Assembly: GCA_041917055.1 (NCBI GenBank)
Contig: JAYRYJ010000016.1
Coordinates: 1-25,118 of the forward strand
Direction of reading: 5' to 3'
DNA: 25,118 nt
From: Pseudaquidulcibacter sp041917055
GTDB lineage: Bacteria > Pseudomonadota > Alphaproteobacteria > Caulobacterales > Aquidulcibacteraceae
Positions 1 through 5,254 of this stretch are shown here, one piece after another. The notes under the pieces were generated by a model. It searched no databases, was not told the origin of the DNA, and saw nothing but the letters and a program-made list of their open reading frames with translations. Each line of letters opens with the position of its first letter. Within the stretch, counting starts at the first letter, position 1. A program made the translations under genes and the position numbers.

Positions 1-81
1 ATTACGCCATTGCATATAGACTTAACCGCTAATCGCGTTCTTGACGAATTAAAAAAAGAATTCCTATTTTTGGGGGAATAA
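1..81 (+). CDS. surE: SurE 5'/3'-nucleotidase, C-terminal fragment
   Basis: Only the last 26 codons and the TAA stop are in the window; the gene begins upstream. The reading frame opens with ITPLHIDLTANRVLDELKK, which matches the C-terminal end of SurE proteins (a VTPL-x-(I/V)DLT strand followed by a helix). SurE is a cytoplasmic survival nucleotidase that dephosphorylates nucleoside monophosphates. It ends one base before the TTG start of pcm, the usual surE-pcm order in proteobacteria, and this context supports the call more than the short fragment does. No catalytic residue is visible because the acidic N-terminal part is missing. Confidence 0.8.
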   Translation: MTPLHIDLTANRVLDELKKEFLFLGE

Positions 82-82
82 A

Positions 83-718
83 TTGCAAAATAAAGAGCAA
101 CGCGCACAATTAATTCTTGCCCTTCGGCAACAGGGAATTACGGATGCGCGGGTTCTTTCGGTAATGGAAACCACACCGCGCGAAATTTTCGTCGGCGATG
201 AGTTTAAAACCAAAGCCTGGGAAAATCAGGCACTGCCTATTCAATACGGGCAAACAATTTCCCAACCCTTTGTTGTCGGTGCAATGACCGCCGCCCTTGA
301 ATTAACGGGTAAAGAAAAAGTTTTGGAAATCGGCACGGGTTCGGGCTATCAATCCGCCATTCTCTCCAAATTATGCCGCAGGCTTTATACAATCGAACGC
401 TATCGCCCATTATTGCGTGTTGCGCAATCGCGATTTGAACAATTGCGCCTGTCGAATATTATTTCAAAATGCGCCGATGGTGCTTTTGGCTGGCCCGAAC
501 AGGGGCCGTTTGATGCAATTATCTCGACCTGTGCATGCCCTTCAAGGCCTGACGAATTGTTAAAGCAATTGAAGCCCGGCGGCGTTTTAGTCGCGCCGGT
601 CGGTCAAGGCAGCGTACAGGAATTATTACGCTATCGCCTGCGCGAAGACGGGGTTTTTGAAGAAGAAGAATTAATGGATGTAAGATTCGTGCCCCTTCTT
701 CCGGGGGTCAGTGGTTAG
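83..718 (+). CDS. pcm: Protein-L-isoaspartate O-methyltransferase
   Basis: This cytoplasmic repair enzyme transfers a methyl group from S-adenosylmethionine to the alpha-carboxyl of abnormal L-isoaspartyl residues so that they can revert to aspartate. The 211-residue product has the usual family length. It shows the family block QPFVVGAMTAAL at about 61-72, SAM motif I VLEIGTGSGYQSAIL at about 80-94, the acidic end of strand 2 (YTIER, about 102-106) and the C-terminal VRFVPLLPG. The start is TTG, one base after the surE stop, with GGGGGAA as the Shine-Dalgarno sequence inside the surE end, so the two are probably co-transcribed and translationally coupled. The gene ends directly before a hairpin cluster at 721-910. 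The product call is firm. Confidence 0.95.
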   Translation: MQNKEQRAQLILALRQQGITDARVLSVMETTPREIFVGDEFKTKAWENQALPIQYGQTISQPFVVGAMTAALELTGKEKVLEIGTGSGYQSAILSKLCRRLYTIERYRPLLRVAQSRFEQLRLSNIISKCADGAFGWPEQGPFDAIISTCACPSRPDELLKQLKPGGVLVAPVGQGSVQELLRYRLREDGVFEEEELMDVRFVPLLPGVSG

Positions 719-720
719 GT

Positions 721-910
721 CTTAACTCCTTCCCTCAAGGGAGGGTGGCGCGAATGCGCCGGAAGGGTGGGCGATAGTGTAACTATCGCTTTGGCGTAAG
801 CCAAACCTCACTTTCAGCCCACGCCAATTTTGCTTACGCAAGCGATTTCTAAGGAAATCACGACACCCTTCACCCGCTTCGCGGGAGCTTCCCTCGAGGG
901 AAGCAGTTAT
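721..910. repeat. Hairpin-cluster element, copy 1 (REPIN/MITE-like)
   Basis: About 190 bp with no credible gene hold a run of adjacent inverted repeats: CTCCTTCCCTCAAGGGAGGG, GGCGC-gaat-GCGCC, GCGATAGT-gta-ACTATCGC, TTTGGC-gtaa-GCCAAA, GCTT-acgc-AAGC, ATTTC-taa-GGAAAT, CCCGC-tt-CGCGGG and GCTTCCCTCGAGGGAAGC. The outer 50 bp on each side are diverged inverted copies of one unit: a TTCCCTnnAGGGA palindrome, a GC-rich hairpin and a (G)AAGGGTG box. The same arrangement recurs at 19331-19506, so it is a dispersed family. It lies immediately after pcm and might also act as its terminator. Confidence 0.75.
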
Positions 911-913
911 CGT

Positions 914-998
914 CGGGCAACAAAAAACCGCAGGTTTGAGTCCTGCGGTGATTAAAAGTTGTTACAAATAAAGTGGCTCCCCGAGCAGGGATCGAACC
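914..998 (-). repeat. Tandem duplicate of tRNA-Asn 3' end plus terminator (copy 1)
   Basis: These 85 bp match 1024-1108 with only two differences (positions 961 and 991), an offset of exactly 110 bp. The unit contains a perfect minus-strand terminator hairpin (CCGCAGG/CCTGCGG with a run of T) and the first 25 bp, read on the plus strand, of the tRNA 3' end including CCA. It stops inside the T-arm, so this copy is not a functional tRNA. It may be a remnant of site-specific integration at the tRNA 3' end or a plain tandem duplication. Confidence 0.85.
922..948 (-). terminator. Duplicated tRNA terminator hairpin
   Basis: Read on the minus strand, a 7-bp perfect stem CCGCAGG-N7-CCTGCGG (942-948 with 928-934) is followed by six T. 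It is identical to the terminator directly after tRNA-Asn at 1032-1058 and lies in the upstream copy of the duplication, so any read-through from the tRNA meets a second terminator. Confidence 0.8.
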
Positions 999-1000
999 AC

Positions 1001-1027
1001 CCCGTCAATGCGTAGCAAATTGACGGG
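1001..1027. repeat. Perfect 9-bp inverted repeat at the duplication junction
   Basis: CCCGTCAAT (1001-1009) and ATTGACGGG (1019-1027) are perfectly complementary across a 9-nt spacer. The repeat sits exactly between the truncated tRNA copy and the second copy of the terminator unit, and its right arm enters that unit by four bases. It could be a recombination footprint or a hairpin. Confidence 0.7.
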
Positions 1028-1031
1028 CAAC

Positions 1032-1058
1032 AAAAAACCGCAGGTTTGAGTCCTGCGG
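1032..1058 (-). terminator. Rho-independent terminator of tRNA-Asn
   Basis: The minus strand carries CCGCAGG-ACTCAAA-CCTGCGG (1052-1058 pairing with 1038-1044) followed by six T (1037-1032). It lies 25 bp beyond the CCA end of the tRNA and is in the right orientation to end that transcript. Confidence 0.85.
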
Positions 1059-1083
1059 TGATTAAAAGTTTTTACAAATAAAG

Positions 1084-1159
1084 TGGCTCCCCGAGCAGGG
1101 CTCGAACCTGCGACCCAGCGATTAACAGTCGCTTGCTCTACCGACTGAGCTATCGAGGA
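1084..1159 (-). tRNA. tRNA-Asn (anticodon GTT), CCA encoded
   Basis: The reverse complement folds as a standard 76-nt tRNA. The acceptor stem TCCTCGA pairs with TCGGGGA (one G-U), the D-arm is GCTC-AGTCGGTA-GAGC, the anticodon arm is GCGAC-TGTTAAT-CGC with GTT at the centre, and the T-arm is GCAGG-TTCGAGC-CCTGC. The discriminator is G and CCA is encoded in the gene. A partial copy of the 3' end lies 110 bp downstream in the direction of transcription. Confidence 0.95.
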
Positions 1160-1172
1160 ATACCGTTCGCGC

Positions 1173-1201
1173 TTGATAGATAATCAAAAAACAAATGGCA
1201 A
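1173..1201 (-). promoter_or_regulatory. Probable tRNA-Asn promoter
   Basis: On the minus strand TTGCCA (1201-1196) and TATCAA (1178-1173) are separated by 17 bp. Initiation would fall about seven bases before the 5' end of the mature tRNA. The -10 element is weak, so this is a tentative call from spacing and position. Confidence 0.4.
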
Positions 1202-1241
1202 GTGTGCGTTACACAAAAATATCACAAACAAATGCAATCCC

Positions 1242-1271
1242 AAAAAAAAACGAGGAACCGAAAGTTCCCCG
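1242..1271 (-). terminator. Strong Rho-independent terminator
   Basis: Read on the minus strand, CGGGGAAC-TTTCG-GTTCCTCG forms an 8-bp stem (one G-U pair) followed by nine T. It is 145 bp past the stop of the 145-residue secreted protein gene, which is far for that gene but ideal for the candidate small RNA. Confidence 0.85.
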
Positions 1272-1315
1272 CTTGGAAGTGTTGGGTATGGTGGGGTGTC
1301 TAAAAGAAAAGACAC
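1242..1315 (-). ncRNA. Candidate CtrA-controlled small RNA (about 74 nt)
   Basis: No protein gene explains the region between the 145-residue secreted protein and tRNA-Asn, yet on the minus strand it has a full transcription unit. There is a CtrA box (1352-1336), a -10-like TAATAA (1326-1321), a predicted start at about 1315, a 5' hairpin GTGTCT-N8-AGACAC (1315-1310 with 1301-1296), a C-rich, G-poor stretch (about 1295-1272, containing CCCCACC and ACCCAAC) that would stay single-stranded, and an excellent terminator. C-rich loops that pair with Shine-Dalgarno regions are typical of alphaproteobacterial trans-acting RNAs. No homologue is recognised. A long 3' leader of the upstream gene is the alternative. 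Confidence 0.5.
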
Positions 1316-1320
1316 GATTC

Positions 1321-1352
1321 TTATTACGGCCTTAAGGTTAACGAACCCTTAA
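1321..1352 (-). promoter_or_regulatory. CtrA box and -10 element of candidate small RNA
   Basis: The minus strand reads TTAAGGGTTCGTTAACC at 1352-1336, a perfect match to the CtrA consensus TTAA-N7-TTAACC. TAATAA at 1326-1321 serves as a -10 candidate. The box centre is about 30 bp upstream of the predicted start at 1315, the usual placement for CtrA-activated promoters, where the box replaces the -35 element. It points away from the secreted-protein gene, so it cannot serve that gene. Confidence 0.55.
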
Positions 1353-1415
1353 TGAAATATTCGAATGGAATAAAAAATAACCAATTTTATAAAGATTCGA
1401 ACAACTATTTCCCAC

Positions 1416-1853
1416 CTATGGGACGAGTCGATAGCTAAGTTTTATGTTACCGTTACGACCACCATTGAAAGACAAACAATAAGTGCCGGCAGGGATATTA
1501 AGATTCGCGAGCGGCATCATTTTAGATGTGCTGCCATTTGGGTTTTTGTGATAATAATAAATATCATTTGACTGTGAAGGACATGCACCTGATGAAATCT
1601 GAAAACCGCCGTCATTAACGGGCATCCCAGTATAGCAACCATTGCCTTGATTGAATTCGTCAATATCGAAATCGCTTGCAGTTTTTCCGGACGGAACGCT
1701 AAAAGTCCGCAAAATTGGGTCACAAGACGAATTCACGCCCGCGCCGACGCTTAATTTCGAATCTGCTTTAGCTGTTAAGCCTGCAGGAGCCACAGTTTGT
1801 AATGAAAAACCAATCACCGAAAGACCGATAATAATCAAAAGCGCCTTTTTCAT
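1416..1853 (-). CDS. Small secreted protein of unknown function
   Basis: I do not recognise this 145-residue protein. It starts with a clear signal peptide: MKKA, a hydrophobic core LLIIIGLSVIGFSLQTV and a likely signal peptidase I site after TAKA (about residue 30). The mature part of about 115 residues has four cysteines, enough for two disulfides, and is rich in Gly, Asn and Ser, ending in a beta-like IKLSYRLVP. The start used here (ATG at 1853) has GGAGG seven bases upstream; a longer frame to 1865 would place the start inside that site. It lies 121 bp downstream of dksA on the same strand, with an imperfect inverted repeat in between. It is probably periplasmic or extracellular. Confidence 0.75.
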   Translation of the reverse strand: MKKALLIIIGLSVIGFSLQTVAPAGLTAKADSKLSVGAGVNSSCDPILRTFSVPSGKTASDFDIDEFNQGNGCYTGMPVNDGGFQISSGACPSQSNDIYYYHKNPNGSTSKMMPLANLNIPAGTYCLSFNGGRNGNIKLSYRLVP

Positions 1854-1911
1854 AATAACCTCCATTGTTATTGCAAGGTTCTTATATTTAGCACTTTTGA
1901 CGCGGCAGTAA

Positions 1912-1937
1912 CACGGGATTGCGTCAAAACGCCCGTG
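1912..1937. repeat. Nested inverted repeat between dksA and the secreted-protein gene
   Basis: CACGG(G) and (C)CCGTG enclose GCGT-caaa-ACGC, giving a bulged hairpin of about nine pairs. No T-run follows on either strand, so it is not a standard intrinsic terminator. It could attenuate or process a dksA read-through transcript. Confidence 0.4.
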
Positions 1938-1974
1938 AACAAATCATGCCCTTTTTGAGAATTATTTACCGCAA

Positions 1975-2445
1975 TTAATCGTCGCGGTGAATTCTTTCCA
2001 TTCTCTCGTGGCGCTCTTGTGCTTCTAACGAAAGTGTCGCAATTGGGCGCGCGATTAAGCGACCTAAAGCAATCGGTTCGCCGGTTTCTTCGCAATAGCC
2101 ATATTCACCGTCATTGATGCGTTTTAAGGCTTCATCAATTTTGGCAATCAATTTGCGTTGGCGATCGCGGGTTCGCAATTCAATGCTTTTTTCTGTTTCC
2201 GACGATGCACGATCAATCGAATCCGGCAAGGAAATGGAATCAATCTGCAATTGCGAAATTGTTTGGCTGCTCTCTGCGAGTATATCGGATTTCCATTTTT
2301 CGAGTTTGACCCTGAAAAATTGCAATTGGCGGTCGTTCATAAACGGCTCGTCGTCAGTGGGGATATAATTTCCCAAACTATCAGCTAGTTTTTGAATATC
2401 GACTTTTTGAGAAGGTTTAACCAGTTCGTTTACCGCACTATTCAC
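1975..2445 (-). CDS. dksA: DksA/TraR-family RNA polymerase-binding transcription factor
   Basis: DksA enters the RNA polymerase secondary channel and, with ppGpp, mediates the stringent response and rRNA control. The 156-residue product has the coiled coil (about 38-112) with the tip motif DSIDRA (75-80, the family DxxDxA) and the C-terminal block YGYCEETGEPI...ARPIATLSLEAQERHE (116-146). Only Cys118 of the four zinc ligands is kept; the others align to Thr121, Ser139 and Ala142, the pattern of zinc-independent alphaproteobacterial DksA. The GTG start at 2445 is chosen because AAGGAGG lies five bases upstream; an ATG at 2478 is open in frame but has no such site. It sits downstream of fliX on the same strand. 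Confidence 0.9.
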   Translation of the reverse strand: MNSAVNELVKPSQKVDIQKLADSLGNYIPTDDEPFMNDRQLQFFRVKLEKWKSDILAESSQTISQLQIDSISLPDSIDRASSETEKSIELRTRDRQRKLIAKIDEALKRINDGEYGYCEETGEPIALGRLIARPIATLSLEAQERHERMERIHRDD

Positions 2446-2450
2446 TTTCG

Positions 2451-2457
2451 CCTCCTT
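2451..2457 (-). promoter_or_regulatory. Shine-Dalgarno site that fixes the dksA start
   Basis: AAGGAGG on the minus strand lies five bases before GTG 2445-2443. It overlaps the open frame that leads back to an ATG at 2478, and so argues for the shorter protein with the GTG start. Confidence 0.75.
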
Positions 2458-2663
2458 GGTTGTTTTGAAATGAATCACAAACCAACCTATTTTTGCACCC
2501 TATAAACTTAGGCCTGAGTTATTTCAAACCTGTTATGCTGTAATTCATGTCATTTCATGCCTATGCTGAATAATACATGAATTGCGCAAGATTCTTCTGC
2601 TTCCACGTGTGTTTACGGGGCTAATAATTAGTTTTTTTGGCGAAATTGTGAAAGAAAATCTGC

Positions 2664-3086
2664 TTATACAGCGCGTTCGAGTTTTGCGAGCTCGACTTCG
2701 GCACGCAATTCAATATCGTTTAGAAGATTCTGCAATGGCGCGTCATTTTCTAATTCTTCGCGCGACTTCATGGCATTGCGCAATTGCAACAAATGATTGG
2801 GCGAAACCCTGCCTTCCAAAGTTGCAAGGCGTAATTCTTCCAATTGATCCAGGATTGATTCCGCACGTCGTGTTTGGCGTTTGCGCTTTTCGACTTCGTC
2901 CTGCGGGATTGATTGTAATGCCAATAATGAACCAAGGTTCGCAATAGTGGTCGGTGTATTCGCCCTTGTCATCGCACTAGTATTAGCATTCTCCTGCATA
3001 GGAATTGTAAACCCAGGCGCAGCGGCTTTTGCCGCTTTTTGGTGCAATGCATTTATACTGGTGGATGATGGCGCTTCGATTTTCAT
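2664..3086 (-). CDS. fliX: Flagellar assembly regulator FliX
   Basis: FliX is a membrane-associated regulator in Caulobacter and relatives that couples early (class II) flagellar assembly to the sigma-54 activator FlbD. The 140-residue product has a low-complexity N-terminal third (Ala, Ser, Thr), then the family core: IANLGSLLALQSI (about 48-60), a basic EKRKRQTRRAESILDQLEELRLATLEG (about 65-91) and a C-terminal ELRAEVELAKLERA helix. It is divergent from flgI, as in Caulobacter. A perfect CtrA box lies 31 bp upstream of its start, in the orientation that would drive it. The start ATG has no clear Shine-Dalgarno sequence. The call rests on remembered family sequence and on context. Confidence 0.88.
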   Translation of the reverse strand: MKIEAPSSTSINALHQKAAKAAAPGFTIPMQENANTSAMTRANTPTTIANLGSLLALQSIPQDEVEKRKRQTRRAESILDQLEELRLATLEGRVSPNHLLQLRNAMKSREELENDAPLQNLLNDIELRAEVELAKLERAV

Positions 3087-3116
3087 GGCAATTACAGCGC
3101 AAAAATGAAGGATTAT

Positions 3117-3133
3117 GGTTAAATATTGCTTAA
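3117..3133 (-). promoter_or_regulatory. CtrA box of the fliX promoter
   Basis: The minus strand reads TTAAGCAATATTTAACC, an exact TTAA-N7-TTAACC match. CATAAT follows at 3117-3112 as a possible -10 element. The spacing to the fliX ATG (3086) suits a short leader. CtrA control of fliX is established in Caulobacter, and here it is inferred from sequence. Confidence 0.75.
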
Positions 3134-3147
3134 GAAACTGAAAAACC

Positions 3148-3188
3148 TTTGCCTATTTGATTATGAAATTTTTGCCTATATCGGGCAA
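3148..3188. promoter_or_regulatory. Repeated TTGCC/GGCAA motif, candidate FlbD enhancer
   Basis: TTTGCCTAT occurs at 3148-3156 and again at 3171-3179, and the second is the left half of an inverted repeat TTGCC-N7-GGCAA (3172-3188). The sites lie about 75-100 bp upstream of the sigma-54 promoter of flgI, the distance expected for an enhancer protein such as FlbD, whose regulator FliX is encoded next door. The FlbD identity is inference from position. Confidence 0.45.
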
Positions 3189-3248
3189 TTTTTCCACTTC
3201 AGCTAATTATTTTTCCCCTATCAATTCAATAACTTATCTAGAATTACC

Positions 3249-3266
3249 TTGGCACGCTTTGTGCAT
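3249..3266 (+). promoter_or_regulatory. Sigma-54 promoter of flgI
   Basis: TTGGCACGCTTTGTGCAT fits the -24/-12 consensus TTGGCACG-N4-TTGCA with one mismatch. The invariant GG (3251-3252) and GC (3263-3264) are 10 bp apart, as required. Initiation would be at about 3276, only about two bases before the flgI ATG at 3278. Confidence 0.8.
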
Positions 3267-3277
3267 ATTAATTATCG

Positions 3278-4420
3278 ATGAAAACTAAACATAAAACTGC
3301 GGCAAAAAATGCATATCTCTTCATTTTGGGATTAATGATTTTTTGCGCCCATATTTTCGCCCCTGCCCCGACATTTGCGCAATCGCGTATCAAGGATTTG
3401 GTCTATGTGGAAGGCGTGCGGGATAACCAATTGGTTGGCTATGGCATTGTTGTCGGGCTCCAAGGAACCGGCGACGGTTTGCGCAATTCGCCTTTCACCA
3501 AACAGACCATTGAAGCGATGTTGGAGCGCATGGGCGTTAATGTGCGTGACCAGGCGTTACAGACCAAAAATGTCGCTGCCGTTATGGTTACAGCCTCCCT
3601 ACCCCCATTTTCGACACAAGGTTCGCGCCTTGATGTTACGGTTTCGGCAATGGGTGATGCCAAAAGTCTTTCAGGCGGCACTTTGATTGTTACCCCATTA
3701 ATGGGCGCAGACGGTCAAGTCTATGCCGTTGCCCAAGGCCAAATCACAATTGGCGGGTTTGAAGCATCAGGTAAAACGGGTTCGTCAATCGGGCGCGGCG
3801 TCACCACAAACGGGCGTATTCCTTCAGGTGCTTTGGTAGAGCGTGAATTGCAGTTTGATATTGCGAAAATGACCGAAATTCGTTTGGCACTTCGCAACCC
3901 CGATTTCACTACTGCGCGCCGTATTGCCGGTGCGATAAATGAAAACGTCGGTGTGATGGTTGCAAGTGTTGATAATCCTTCAACAATCGTTTTGGCAAAA
4001 CCAATCGGCTATCCCGGCGATATGGTTTCATTAATCACACGCGTTGAAAAACTGAATGTTCAGCCCGATGCAATCGCAAAAATCGTTGTTGATGAATCAT
4101 CAGGCATAGTGGTTATGGGTGAAAATGTGCGGGTTTCGACTGTTGCAGTGGCGCAAGGTAACCTTACAATTTCGGTACAAGAAGACCCATTCGTGTCACA
4201 ACCCAATCCATTTTCCAAAGGTGAAACTGTCGCCGGAACAAAATCAAGTGTCAAAGTGGAAGAAGATGACGGCGATTTGATTGTGGTCAAAGGCGGCGTG
4301 GCATTAAAAGATTTAGTTGCAGGCCTTAATTCCTTAGGTGTCAATCCGCGCGATTTAATCCAAATCCTACAAGCCCTAAAAGCCGCAGGTGCTTTACAAG
4401 CTGAAATCGAGGTGATGTGA
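3278..4420 (+). CDS. flgI: Flagellar P-ring protein FlgI
   Basis: FlgI forms the P ring around the flagellar rod in the peptidoglycan layer. The 380-residue precursor has the normal family length. A Sec signal peptide (positive MKTKHKTAAK, hydrophobic core to about residue 30) ends at FA-QS near residue 35, then comes the family start SRIKDLVYVEGVRDNQLVGYG and the blocks VGLQGTGD, TKNVAAVMVTASLPPF and PLMGADGQVYAVAQG. The end LIQILQALKAAGALQAEIEVM is also typical. The sigma-54 promoter lies directly upstream. There is no Shine-Dalgarno sequence before the ATG, and a later start would cut the signal peptide, so the message may be leaderless. The stop overlaps the next start by one base. Confidence 0.97.
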   Translation: MKTKHKTAAKNAYLFILGLMIFCAHIFAPAPTFAQSRIKDLVYVEGVRDNQLVGYGIVVGLQGTGDGLRNSPFTKQTIEAMLERMGVNVRDQALQTKNVAAVMVTASLPPFSTQGSRLDVTVSAMGDAKSLSGGTLIVTPLMGADGQVYAVAQGQITIGGFEASGKTGSSIGRGVTTNGRIPSGALVERELQFDIAKMTEIRLALRNPDFTTARRIAGAINENVGVMVASVDNPSTIVLAKPIGYPGDMVSLITRVEKLNVQPDAIAKIVVDESSGIVVMGENVRVSTVAVAQGNLTISVQEDPFVSQPNPFSKGETVAGTKSSVKVEEDDGDLIVVKGGVALKDLVAGLNSLGVNPRDLIQILQALKAAGALQAEIEVM

Positions 4421-4725
4421 TGAATATTTCACCAAACATAATTGCGCAAACCATCGGCAGCCTCGGACATGGCAGCATAAATAATGCCGACAAAGTCGCG
4501 GCAGAATTTGAAAAAATGGTATTGTCACAGCTTTTGTCATTCGCTGACACCGATAATGATATGTCGGACCAAATGTTCGGTGGCGGTGCAGGCGAACGCG
4601 CCTTTAAACCATTTCTTTATGACGAATATGCAAATGCAATGAATACAGCAGGCGGCATTGGCATTGCCGCCGCAGTGAAAGCAGAGATTATCAAAATTCA
4701 GGAATTGGCACAAAAGGGGCAATAA
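4420..4725 (+). CDS. Rod-binding domain protein (FlgJ N-terminal-like)
   Basis: This 101-residue protein corresponds to the rod-binding domain of FlgJ without the muramidase domain, the form usual in alphaproteobacteria. The core is KVAAEFEKMVLSQLLSF (about 25-41), then a Met/Gly-rich segment and FKPFLYDEYANAMNTAGGIGIA (about 62-83), the signature of the family. It probably scaffolds or caps the rod during export. The ATG at 4420 overlaps the flgI TGA stop by one base (TGATG), with GAGGTGAT just upstream; a GTG at 4417 is a weaker alternative. Caulobacter has an equivalent small gene after flgI, so it is probably part of the sigma-54 operon. Confidence 0.85.
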   Translation: MNISPNIIAQTIGSLGHGSINNADKVAAEFEKMVLSQLLSFADTDNDMSDQMFGGGAGERAFKPFLYDEYANAMNTAGGIGIAAAVKAEIIKIQELAQKGQ

Positions 4726-5175
4726 ATGGCACTGGTTGCGGATAATGCGAGTGATTTATTGGATCAATTGGTTCTATTGACCAAACGCCTTGCGGCAATT
4801 GCCGACGAACAATCACATTTATTTGAAACTAATAATACGGAAGCCTTGGCGGCATTAAATGATGAGGCAGGGCGCCTTGCCGCGACCTATGCCATGGAAT
4901 CACAACGCATTGCCCAAAACCCGCAAATCCTTGAGGCCGCAGACGCCCATTTAAAAGAGGCATTAAAGGCCGAAACCAAAAAATTCCGCGAAATACTCGC
5001 AAAACACGAAATGGCAATCGAACGCGGCAAAATCCTTGCCGAAGGATTGGTGCGCGCCATTGCCGAGGAAGCCGCACTTTCAAGGCCAACCCCACAAGCA
5101 TATTCACCCTCATTAAGGGGAATAGAAGGCCCAAGACGTGATACCTCTGCAATTGCCTTAGATAGACGGGCATAA
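4726..5175 (+). CDS. FlbY/FlgN-like flagellar protein
   Basis: The 149-residue product is almost wholly helical, with heptad-like Leu/Ala patterning over residues 8-115 (LLDQLVLLTKRLAAIADEQ at 11-29, then two further helices), followed by a polar, Pro/Arg-rich tail. This is the build of FlgN-type export chaperones for hook-associated proteins and of the FlbY protein encoded after flgI in Caulobacter. The start follows the previous stop without a gap, with AGGGGC as the ribosome-binding site, so it is the third gene of the flgI operon. The function is assigned by fold pattern and position only. Confidence 0.65.
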   Translation: MALVADNASDLLDQLVLLTKRLAAIADEQSHLFETNNTEALAALNDEAGRLAATYAMESQRIAQNPQILEAADAHLKEALKAETKKFREILAKHEMAIERGKILAEGLVRAIAEEAALSRPTPQAYSPSLRGIEGPRRDTSAIALDRRA

Positions 5176-5254
5176 AACCTATCAATTCGACAATTTTGCG
5201 CTTGTTTAAAAAACAATGTTTGGTAAGTCATTCCAAACTATGTGAGGATTTATC

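Noticed and set aside
914..1108. CRISPR or a second tRNA-Asn gene
   Set aside because: There are only two repeat copies, and the first copy lacks the anticodon arm and the 5' half.
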